From Marivirga aurantiaca (lineage in GTDB: Bacteria; Bacteroidota; Bacteroidia; Cytophagales; Cyclobacteriaceae), in NCBI RefSeq assembly GCF_016679925.1, contig NZ_JAEQBW010000006.1, forward strand, positions 1 through 64,000: 64,000 bases of DNA. The letters are read 5' to 3'. Within the stretch, counting starts at the first letter, position 1. Every line of letters starts with the position of its first letter. Position numbers and translations under genes: made by a program. The notes beneath the pieces were generated by a model, which did not search any database, was not told the origin of the DNA, and worked only from the letters and a program-made list of their open reading frames with translations. Shown here piece after piece: positions 25,670 to 33,809 of the stretch.

Positions 25670-26119
25670 ATGAATATCGTCATGAAAAAGTTTTTACTCA
25701 CATTCTCAATCTTAATATTTGGCTTAAGTCCTTTGCATTTATGGGGACAAGCTAGTGCTGAGGGTGTAAAGTATAGAGTAGTGGCAGTAAGCCATACCGG
25801 TGATCGCACAGTAAGTGTCTCCAATGATGTGGAACTTTTTAATTCTTTTTCTATAGAGGTGCCAACTGCATTCACTCCAAATAATGATGGATTAAATGAT
25901 AAATTTGGAGCTGTAGCAAAAGGTGTTAAAGAGTATAAATTAGTAATTTACAACAGATATGGCGAAGTTGTATTCAATACCAATTCTTTGGATCACAAGT
26001 GGGATGGAACATATAATGGCAAACAGGTTTCTACAGGTGGTTATATGTATGAGGTGATCGCTAAAAGCCACGAAGGGGAAGATCTTCATAAATCAGGAAA
26101 AGTAGTGGTTATTATCTAA
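25670..26119 (+). CDS. Small secreted protein: half FN3-like module plus T9SS type-B (CHU_C) sorting domain
   Basis: 149 residues: signal peptide ending LHLWGQ (about 27), a short stretch GVKYRVVAVSHTGDRTVSVS (about 32-51) that looks like the last strands of an FN3-like module, then a full gliding-motility-associated C-terminal domain (VPTAFTPNNDGLNDKF at about 64-79, KLVIYNRYGEVVF, HKWDGTYNGKQVSTGGYMY). CHU_C domains normally close very large T9SS cargo; here one stands almost alone. The 1754-residue PKD protein 10 bases downstream lacks such an end and stops inside an FN3-like module, so the two probably belong together. A second ATG (25682) could be the start. Confidence 0.85.
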   Translation: MNIVMKKFLLTFSILIFGLSPLHLWGQASAEGVKYRVVAVSHTGDRTVSVSNDVELFNSFSIEVPTAFTPNNDGLNDKFGAVAKGVKEYKLVIYNRYGEVVFNTNSLDHKWDGTYNGKQVSTGGYMYEVIAKSHEGEDLHKSGKVVVII

Positions 26120-26129
26120 ATCTCAAGAA

Positions 26130-29100
26130 ATGTTCTATAAACTAAAAATTTCTTTTCTTTTTACATTGGCATTTCTGTTGGTCTTGCAAAACAAAAATTT
26201 TGCACAAATCAATACTTCTACAGAGGAGGGTTGTGTGCCATTGCAGATTAACTTCTCATCTTCTCTTGAAAATGTAAAAAACTATCAATGGAATTTTGGC
26301 AATGGTCAAAGTGCTACTGTAGCCAACCCTTCTATCCTTTTTGAAGATGCGGGTACTTATGATGTAGAACTGATAGTTACTTTCAACAACGATCAACAGC
26401 AAACTTATACCGAAAGTGATTTAATAGAAGTATTTGGCAATCCTCAAGCTTCCTTTAGTGTGGATCAAACTATTGTTTGTAAAGATGCTCCACTTCAATT
26501 TCAAAACAATTCCTCTGGAGCAGAAAGTTATCTATGGAGCTTTGGTGATGGAAACCAGTCTAATGAAACCAACCCTATATATACTTATAACAGTAGTGGA
26601 AAATTTACTGTCACTTTAAGAGCTATAGGCAAAGGCGGATGTCCTGACGTAATGGTTAAAGAAGATATAATAGAAGTTTTAACCCCTGAAACTATACAGG
26701 TCTCTGCTAATAATACTGTCCAATGTATGGATGGAGATGCTATTCAATTTCAATTGTCTGAAAATGCAGTTAGTGCAGTTTGGGATTTTGGTGATGGCTA
26801 TACCAGTACAGATTTACAGGCAGCCCATCAATTTTCCACGGTGGGTAATTATGCGGTTTCTGTAACTGTAAAAGACGGGAATGATTGTTTCCAAACGCTT
26901 GTGTTACAAGATTCCATTCAAGTTGTTGCTACTGATCTGCCGGAAATACAGATGTCTGATAATGCTATCTGCACAGGCCAGCAAATTACTTTGGAGGCAT
27001 TGGTAGACACTGGAAGCGAAAGCGATTTCGAGTGGACTTTAAGCGATGGTCGTAAGTTCCAGGGAAAAACTGTGGAAATAGCTTTCGATCAATCAGGTAC
27101 TTATAATGCAGAACTAAATTTTACCAATGAAAATGGGTGTCAGCTTACCATAGAAGCACCTTCTTCCGTGACGGTACAATCTGTTAGCGCACCTACATTC
27201 AGTTATTCCGCAGCCTCAGGTTGCATGCCTTTTGATTTTGAAATTTCCAACACTACCTCAGGAGCTTCGGCTTACGAGTGGAAAATAAATAATGAAACCT
27301 TTTCAGGTAACACTATAAACTACACATTTTCTGAAGCAGGAAATTATCAGGTGAAAGCCATAACACATTATTCAAATGGATGTGTAATTGAAACTATTCT
27401 GGAAGAGGAAGTTCAGGTATTTGAAGTGGAAACTCCTATAGAAGTTTCAAAAAATGAAGGATGTGTACCTTTACAAACTAGTTTTGTGCTTCAAAATAGT
27501 GAAGCAACTAGTATTAAATGGGAATCAGGAGATGGAACTACTGCCGAAGGAAAATCGGTTGCCTTTGAGTATTCTGAACCAGGTGTTTACCAGCCTACCG
27601 TAACTTATGTAAATGGTAAAGGGTGTACTATTGAATATCAATTTGAAAAACCAATCACTGTTTTCGACTCCGTGATATATTTGAATGATCCCGAAGTGAT
27701 TGAATCATGTACTTACACCGAAGTGGATTTTAACGGTAGTATGGGACATGATTTTTGGGAGTGGGATTTTGGAGATGGCAGTATTTCAACAGATCGAAAT
27801 CCAGTCCATAGTTATGCCAATGCGGGCAGATATGTTATATCATTAACTACCAACAATAAAAATGGCTGTCGTACCACAATAGAAAATTATAATATCATTG
27901 AAATCCCGGATATTAATCCTAATGCTATCTATGAAGTATTTCCGGAAGAAACATGTGGCTTGTTTAGGGTGGAGTTGAATACTGAACTGGCAGAAGGAGA
28001 AACAGCTTTTTGGTTTTACAATGAAGCAATAGTGAGCACAGTTGACAATTTAAGCTTGACGTTTGCCACACTTGAAGACATCAATATTACATTAAGGGTT
28101 ACTGGGTCTGGGGAATGTTCCAAATCCAAAGCCATTGTTATTAAAAACCCATGGCAAGATTGCGAAAATCCTGAGTTGGAAGATGATGATGAGGAGGATG
28201 AAAGTAGCGGATTGACCAAACATGAATTCAAAAGTTGTACTACACCTTTTTGGGTAGATTTTATGAACCCAACGCCAGGGGCTGAGTCAATAGAATGGAC
28301 ATTCTCTGATGAGTCTAAAAGGACAGATAGTCATTTCACTGTAAAATATGATCAACCGGGCACGTACACAGTGGATTTTTATGCTTATTTCTCACCGGAT
28401 AGCTCATTCCTGGTGAAAGATTATATGACTATCACTATAGAAGATCCACTGGTGGATTTTACTTATGACGTAAAGGTGGTTTGTGATTCCTTTGAAGTGT
28501 CTTTTACACCTACTAATCCGGATTTTCAGTATTATAACTGGAAAATAAACAATAGACAGGTTACGTTGGATGGGGATAAATATCTTTTTCCTGAGCCGGG
28601 ATTGTACCAGGTGAGTCTTTCAGCTTCAGGGCAGAATACATGTGAAGCTACAAGCATTAAAAACATTTTTATTGGAAATCAGGAACAAACTTTTCAATTC
28701 CCAACCGAACTATGTATAGGTGAACCTTTTACTGTGAATCATGATCTACAAGGCTTTCAATCGTTTAGCTGGGATTTGGGCAATGGCGATACTATTACAA
28801 ATTCACAACTTGAATATACCTATAAATTGTCCGGAGAATATCAGGTAAAGTTATTCGCGACTGATTACCAAAACTGTGAGCACACTTTTGTGTTGCCTAA
28901 CAAAGTAAGAGTACAAAATCCAATAGCTTCATTTAAGGCAAGTAATAAAACAACTGGGTGTGGAACTCATACCGTAAATTTTGTAAATGCGTCTGAAAAT
29001 GCGGAATCATGGTTATGGGATTTTGGCAATGGGCAAACAAGCACGGTCAAAAATCCAAAAATAACTTTTGAACCTGGTATCTATAGCATCACATTAACAG

Positions 29101-31394
29101 CTTCATTTGGCGGATGTAGCAATTCCTTAGTATTGGAAGATTACATTCAGGTTGATGAATTAACAAGTGAATTTAGTTATCAGCAAAACCAGGATTGTTT
29201 ACCTGTGGAAGTAAGTTTCACTGATGAAAGTATTAATGCTGTTTCATGGCTTTGGGAATTTGGTGATGGTGATTCATCTGTTCAACAGCATCCGGTACAT
29301 ATTTACACTACTATTCCGGAACATCCTATCAAATTAACTGTCACTAATGCTTCTGGCTGTTCAGTAGTTAAAGAACAAGAAATGGAAGGTATTTTCAACG
29401 CCAGGTTTGAGGCAGATCAAACCAAAGCCTGTGGTCCGGCATCCATTCAGTTTAGCGCCTTTAGTGAACAGTCAGTAAGTTGGGAATGGCAGTTTGGTGA
29501 TGGAAATACAAGCACAGAAGCAAGTCCGTTGCACATTTATGACCAACCAGGGATTTATTCAGTTCAATTGATCGCTTCTAATGAAAGCGGATGTGAAGAT
29601 ACAGTGCGTATTGAAAATTATATTGAAGTACTTGACCTTCAGGCAGGATTTTCCATTAAAGAACCCGTTGCTTCTGCTTGTGTTCCGGTGGAAGTTTCCT
29701 TCCAAAATGAAGCAGTTGGGGCAAGTGCTTATTTCTGGGACTTTGGTGATGGGAAAACCTCTACGGTGCCAAATCCATTACATGTTTATACCAGTGTGGG
29801 AGAATTTGATGTAAAGCTAATAGTAACCAATGATTTAGGGTGCACAGATACCTTGCATAGGTCGGAATTGGTGATCACGAAAGGCCCGGAAACAAAATTT
29901 TCTATAGCTAAAAAAACAATATGTATGCCTGATAGTGCTCAGTTTACTGACCTGTCTTCCAATGCGGTTGAATGGCAATGGTTCTTTGGTGATGGTACTA
30001 CCTCAAATGAGCCCAATCCAAACCACAGTTACACCAATGCAGGTGTGTATAAAGTGACATTAGTGGCAAAAAATGTAGACGGTTGTCAGCAAAGTTATAG
30101 TATTGGAAATATTAAGGTATTGCCTACTCCACAACCGGCATTTGACCTTGTCGTTTCGGGAGAATGTTATCCTGTGGAAATTGATGTTACCAACAATAGT
30201 TCCAATCTTCAAAACCCTACTTATGTTTGGGATTTTGGAAATGGTGTGAAAAGTAATGAGCCGGCACCAACCTATATTTATGAAAAACCAGGTACATACC
30301 AGGTAAGTCTATCAGTGAAAAATGACGGAGGATGTCCTGTTACCATGATTAGCGATATGACTATTCTCGTTCGTGATACTGTGAGCCATAAAGAGGCGCA
30401 GGTTCAAAATGTTTGGGTAGAAGATAATTTGGCACGTTTTGAATTGGAACCCTATGCCTACAATAATATATCACATTATAATGTAATGCGAAAAACAATG
30501 AGTGGTTTTATACTGTTGGATCAAATATCACCGGAAGAAGTAACTTTTTACGAAGATAAAACCTGTCAGCCACAGAACATGACCCATGAGTATGTTTTTC
30601 AGGCAGTTTCCTATTGTGAAGATACGCTTAGTTTGGATCAAATCAGGCATTATAACACTTTACACCTCACCAAAAAAGAGGAATCAAGGAGGCGGACAAT
30701 TGAATGGAATACCCATAAAGGAATGCCTGCTAATAATTACAGGGTGTTTAGAAAAAATATTACAGCCAGTGATTGGGATGAAATTGCTATCTCAGATATG
30801 AATATGTTGGACTATCATGACAGTACTTATTTATGTCCGGGCAATTATCAGTATCGTGTGGCTTCATTTTTTGAGAACAAGTTATTATCGACTAGTAATC
30901 CTGTGTTATTTGAAGTGAGTGATGAGGTGTTTAAAAACCAAACCGCAGTTATAAAAACCACCACTGTATTGGATACAGGTGAAATATTTACAGAATGGAC
31001 AGTGCCAGAAGAAGGGAAGAATAAAATTATACAATACGAAGTGTTTCGATCTGTCAATCAAGGACCATTTGAATTTTATTCGGAGGTAAGTCCGCAAGAT
31101 CAATTTTATATAGATGAAAATGTGGATAGCAAAAATAATGAATATAGCTATCAGGTAAAAGTAGTGAATGAATGCTCAATTGATGCCCCGGCAAGTGGGC
31201 AATCCAATAGTGTACTATTGAAAAAGCAGAACCAATTCAGGAAATATGAATTGAATTGGAATCCTTATACTGGCTGGAAGGATGGGGTGTTGAAGTATAT
31301 TATTCAGCGACAAAATGAAAATGGTGAGTGGGAAGATGTGATGGAAGTAGAAGGAAGCCAAAATAAAACGATCATCGAAAAGCAGGAAGAATAG
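26130..31394 (+). CDS. Giant secreted PKD-repeat protein without its own sorting domain
   Basis: 1754 residues. After a signal peptide (to about 26, ending NFAQ), about 17 PKD-type modules fill residues 27-1415. They show the core motif W-x-F-G-D/N-G (for example YLWSFGDGN, WEWDFGDGS, WLWDFGNGQ, WQWFFGDGT), some degenerate (YEWKINNE, FWFYNE), and many begin with a conserved Cys (GCVPLQ). An acidic linker (ELEDDDEEDESS) falls near 690. From about 1417, four FN3-like modules follow; the last (from about 1700) ends abruptly after IIQRQNENGEWEDVMEVEG and a charged tail. The usual CHU_C domain is absent. Such proteins serve in adhesion or gliding on the cell surface. A terminator follows the TAG at once. 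Confidence 0.9.
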   Translation: MFYKLKISFLFTLAFLLVLQNKNFAQINTSTEEGCVPLQINFSSSLENVKNYQWNFGNGQSATVANPSILFEDAGTYDVELIVTFNNDQQQTYTESDLIEVFGNPQASFSVDQTIVCKDAPLQFQNNSSGAESYLWSFGDGNQSNETNPIYTYNSSGKFTVTLRAIGKGGCPDVMVKEDIIEVLTPETIQVSANNTVQCMDGDAIQFQLSENAVSAVWDFGDGYTSTDLQAAHQFSTVGNYAVSVTVKDGNDCFQTLVLQDSIQVVATDLPEIQMSDNAICTGQQITLEALVDTGSESDFEWTLSDGRKFQGKTVEIAFDQSGTYNAELNFTNENGCQLTIEAPSSVTVQSVSAPTFSYSAASGCMPFDFEISNTTSGASAYEWKINNETFSGNTINYTFSEAGNYQVKAITHYSNGCVIETILEEEVQVFEVETPIEVSKNEGCVPLQTSFVLQNSEATSIKWESGDGTTAEGKSVAFEYSEPGVYQPTVTYVNGKGCTIEYQFEKPITVFDSVIYLNDPEVIESCTYTEVDFNGSMGHDFWEWDFGDGSISTDRNPVHSYANAGRYVISLTTNNKNGCRTTIENYNIIEIPDINPNAIYEVFPEETCGLFRVELNTELAEGETAFWFYNEAIVSTVDNLSLTFATLEDINITLRVTGSGECSKSKAIVIKNPWQDCENPELEDDDEEDESSGLTKHEFKSCTTPFWVDFMNPTPGAESIEWTFSDESKRTDSHFTVKYDQPGTYTVDFYAYFSPDSSFLVKDYMTITIEDPLVDFTYDVKVVCDSFEVSFTPTNPDFQYYNWKINNRQVTLDGDKYLFPEPGLYQVSLSASGQNTCEATSIKNIFIGNQEQTFQFPTELCIGEPFTVNHDLQGFQSFSWDLGNGDTITNSQLEYTYKLSGEYQVKLFATDYQNCEHTFVLPNKVRVQNPIASFKASNKTTGCGTHTVNFVNASENAESWLWDFGNGQTSTVKNPKITFEPGIYSITLTASFGGCSNSLVLEDYIQVDELTSEFSYQQNQDCLPVEVSFTDESINAVSWLWEFGDGDSSVQQHPVHIYTTIPEHPIKLTVTNASGCSVVKEQEMEGIFNARFEADQTKACGPASIQFSAFSEQSVSWEWQFGDGNTSTEASPLHIYDQPGIYSVQLIASNESGCEDTVRIENYIEVLDLQAGFSIKEPVASACVPVEVSFQNEAVGASAYFWDFGDGKTSTVPNPLHVYTSVGEFDVKLIVTNDLGCTDTLHRSELVITKGPETKFSIAKKTICMPDSAQFTDLSSNAVEWQWFFGDGTTSNEPNPNHSYTNAGVYKVTLVAKNVDGCQQSYSIGNIKVLPTPQPAFDLVVSGECYPVEIDVTNNSSNLQNPTYVWDFGNGVKSNEPAPTYIYEKPGTYQVSLSVKNDGGCPVTMISDMTILVRDTVSHKEAQVQNVWVEDNLARFELEPYAYNNISHYNVMRKTMSGFILLDQISPEEVTFYEDKTCQPQNMTHEYVFQAVSYCEDTLSLDQIRHYNTLHLTKKEESRRRTIEWNTHKGMPANNYRVFRKNITASDWDEIAISDMNMLDYHDSTYLCPGNYQYRVASFFENKLLSTSNPVLFEVSDEVFKNQTAVIKTTTVLDTGEIFTEWTVPEEGKNKIIQYEVFRSVNQGPFEFYSEVSPQDQFYIDENVDSKNNEYSYQVKVVNECSIDAPASGQSNSVLLKKQNQFRKYELNWNPYTGWKDGVLKYIIQRQNENGEWEDVMEVEGSQNKTIIEKQEE

Positions 31395-31425
31395 TGAGGA
31401 GAGAGAAACAAAAGCTCTCGCCTCA
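31395..31425 (+). terminator. Terminator of the split sorting-domain / PKD operon
   Basis: TGAGGAGAGAG (31395-31405) pairs with CTCTCGCCTCA (31415-31425), one mismatch, then TTATTCATTCTT. It begins one base past the stop codon. Confidence 0.75.
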
Positions 31426-31996
31426 TTATTCATTCTTAGTCTCTGTTTTTAACCAACACTAAACCTATATTCTTTTCAATTTTTGAAAATTGGGATTGTT
31501 TAATAAACATTAATTAGACCTGTGGCCATATAATTAATGATATTCAAGCCAAGGAATTAACACTAGTAAGCTTAACAAGCATGCACTTTTCCTTCACAAA
31601 TTTTAGTACAAATAGGATTATCAATATGATGGTTTTTTTCATCCTGCCCTATATTAATGAGGATGAAAAATGTAGTCCAACATGTAATGTGTTCTGATGC
31701 GATTTTTATGGGTTGAAGGCTCACTATAAATTTTCTTTTTATTTTCTGTTATTGGATAATCGCATAAGAGGTTGATATTCAGCTTGCCATGCCAGTTAAA
31801 ATAATATAGAGATTTATTAATGGAGTATTATTTTTTTTGTTACAACCTAGCGCAACAATGTAGTGTCTTTAGTGTTGTAGAATGGAATTAAATTGGCAAA
31901 ATTACTCGTTATGCATAATAAATTATGGCACAATGTTTTAACAAAGCGGTTTAATTTCTTATTTTCACATTTAATCTAAACAATAATTAAACTATT
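31426..31996. other. Long intergenic region upstream of the fasciclin gene
   Basis: About 570 AT-rich bases with no supported gene on either strand, no clear palindrome and no protein-like fragment. It probably holds the promoter of the fasciclin lipoprotein gene near its right end, but I could not point to a full TANNTTTG box. Confidence 0.4.
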
Positions 31997-33067
31997 ATGA
32001 AAAAGAAAAATTTATTTTTAAAGCTAAGCTCTACTCTAATGGCGGTAGTATTTTTGGCTATGTCGTCAATGGTTCTTACATCATGCGGTGATGATGAGGG
32101 AACAGATCCGGATCCGGAACCAGAGAATTCAGTATTAGAGATTGTAGCTGAAAGTGAAACACATACTCAATTGGAATTCTTTTTGGAGGAATATCCTGAT
32201 TTAATTTCAGTACTTGAAGGTGATGGACCAATAACTTTGTTTGCTCCTAATGATGCAGCTTTTGCTAAATTACAAACTATACTAGGTGTTGAATCTTTGG
32301 AAACTGTTAATCCTGACATTATAAAAGCGGTATTAGCATTTCACATCCATGCAGCTGCTGAAGTAAGAAGAACTGAGATGGAGCAATCGACTTCATTAAC
32401 TACTGCACAGGGAGAAAATATTACTTTTAATGCAAATGGAAATATTGCTACAGGTGGATCGGATACAGATGTGGAATTTGTAGGAGAGGAAATATTAGCT
32501 ACCAATGGTGTAGTTCATGTAGTAGAAACGATTTTAGTTCCGCCAGTACAAGTATTTAGTATGATTGCTGTGCATTTAGGTAAAGTATCTCAAGCCGTAT
32601 TATTAGGTGCAGATTTCAGTACTTTAGCGGCTGCAATTCAAAAAGCAGATGAATTTGCTGCTTCAGCAAGTCAGCCTTTATTATCTGATATCTTATCGAG
32701 CGAATCCGAAACTTTAACAGTTTTTGCACCAGTAAATGCAGTTTTCGTTAGTGCAGGAATTACTTTAGATGCTTATAGTGGTCAGGAATGGTATGGTTTA
32801 ATTGCCAATCATATATTATCTGTAGAAGTTAAAGGTGCTGATTTTGTTGCTGGTGCTTCTTATACAACTAAAGCGCAGAAAACCATAACAGTATTGACTA
32901 CAGAAGCTCCAATTGATGCGGACGCAGGAATTACTTCAGGTGTGGTTTTAGATTCTAATGGTGATAGTGCACCTAACGGACAAATTGCTTTGGAAAATGC
33001 ATATGATAGCCAGATAAATGGTGTAGTTCATGCTTTTGCAGGCGTTTTAACACCACCGACTGAGTAA
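31997..33067 (+). CDS. Lipoprotein with two fasciclin (FAS1) domains
   Basis: 356 residues: signal and lipobox (VLTSCGDDEGTDPDPEPEN, Cys30) followed by a run of acidic residues, as in surface-exposed Bacteroidetes lipoproteins. Two FAS1 domains follow. The first (about 48-180) has ITLFAPNDAAFAKL and the closing block NGVVHVVETILVPP. The second (about 190-352) has LTVFAPVNAVFVSAG and INGVVHAFAGVLTPP. FAS1 domains mediate cell adhesion or matrix binding. It is monocistronic, with a strong terminator. Confidence 0.93.
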   Translation: MKKKNLFLKLSSTLMAVVFLAMSSMVLTSCGDDEGTDPDPEPENSVLEIVAESETHTQLEFFLEEYPDLISVLEGDGPITLFAPNDAAFAKLQTILGVESLETVNPDIIKAVLAFHIHAAAEVRRTEMEQSTSLTTAQGENITFNANGNIATGGSDTDVEFVGEEILATNGVVHVVETILVPPVQVFSMIAVHLGKVSQAVLLGADFSTLAAAIQKADEFAASASQPLLSDILSSESETLTVFAPVNAVFVSAGITLDAYSGQEWYGLIANHILSVEVKGADFVAGASYTTKAQKTITVLTTEAPIDADAGITSGVVLDSNGDSAPNGQIALENAYDSQINGVVHAFAGVLTPPTE

Positions 33068-33083
33068 ATAATTATTGTTCTAT

Positions 33084-33120
33084 TTAAAAAAAAAGGTCGC
33101 TTTTTAGCGACCTTTTTTTT
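33084..33120 (+). terminator. Terminator after the fasciclin gene
   Basis: GGTCGCT (33095-33101) pairs with AGCGACC (33106-33112), extended by A and T runs on the two sides; eight T follow the stem. Confidence 0.9.
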
Positions 33121-33311
33121 ATCTATTTTTTTGCGTTGCTAGTAACAAACATTGAGAATCATTTTTAACATTAATTTAAGTTACCAGTAAGAAATTATTT
33201 CCTGCTGATGATAATTCTTGAGGAATCCTCACAACTCAGCTAAATAGAATTAAGAACTGAGATTGTATGTGGTTCAATTTCTGTACGGCTTAATACCAAA
33301 TTAATATATTT

Positions 33312-33719
33312 TTATTCAATAGGGTTCCAGGCACTTAAACAACTTGAGGCTGAGTTACCATCTGGGTTGGTTGGGCCTATGGCTCCGTGAAATCCATATG
33401 ATAAAGAAGGATCAGTTTTGATTCTGATTGTTGCATTCCCATTTCCTGCATCGATACACTTTCTTGCAAAACCTACATTAACAACTACACAATACGCAGC
33501 ATTTGTTGGATATGTCCAACTTCCCGTATAGTTTATTCTAATATCGTATTCAGTATTAGGTTGAACTTGACTTGTTGAAATTTTGGTTCCACTTAGGGTA
33601 TACAATTGTGCTGTAAAATCTCCACTCTGCGAATTACAAGTTGAATTAATCTGAGAGTAAAGTGAATTACTAGCGAGTATCAGAGCAATAATCATAAGTG
33701 TTTTGATTGACTTTTTCAT
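33312..33719 (-). CDS. Small secreted protein of unknown function
   Basis: 135 residues: signal peptide MKKSIKTLMIIALILASNSL ending near YSQ (23), then a beta-rich domain with four cysteines (CNSQSGDFTAQLYTL; AYCVVVNV; ARKCIDAG; ASSCLSAW), likely two disulfides. The block VQPNTEYDIRINYTGSW recalls the reeler or immunoglobulin-like domains of surface proteins. No family recognised. A perfect 21-bp inverted repeat ends at the base before the start codon, so its expression may depend on that structure. It lies downstream of the large TonB receptor gene on the same strand (90 bases between). Confidence 0.7.
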   Translation of the reverse strand: MKKSIKTLMIIALILASNSLYSQINSTCNSQSGDFTAQLYTLSGTKISTSQVQPNTEYDIRINYTGSWTYPTNAAYCVVVNVGFARKCIDAGNGNATIRIKTDPSLSYGFHGAIGPTNPDGNSASSCLSAWNPIE

Positions 33720-33780
33720 TTTTATCTAATTAAATTTAAACATACGGTAATATAGTATATTTAAATTTAATTAGATAAAA
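33720..33780 (-). promoter_or_regulatory. Perfect 21-bp AT-only inverted repeat touching a start codon
   Basis: TTTTATCTAATTAAATTTAAA (33720-33740, with its last base repeated in the loop side) and its exact complement at 33760-33780 enclose a 19-base loop. The left arm adjoins the ATG (33717-33719) of the small secreted protein. No U-run terminator layout is seen beyond it, although it could also end transcripts of the TonB receptor gene upstream. Confidence 0.6.
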
Positions 33781-33809
33781 AAGCTTTACAAAAAGAAGCC
33801 TTTCATCTA

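Noticed and set aside
28016-28231. Minus-strand serine-rich frame inside the PKD gene
   Set aside because: It is the shadow of the acidic Glu/Asp linker of the PKD protein.
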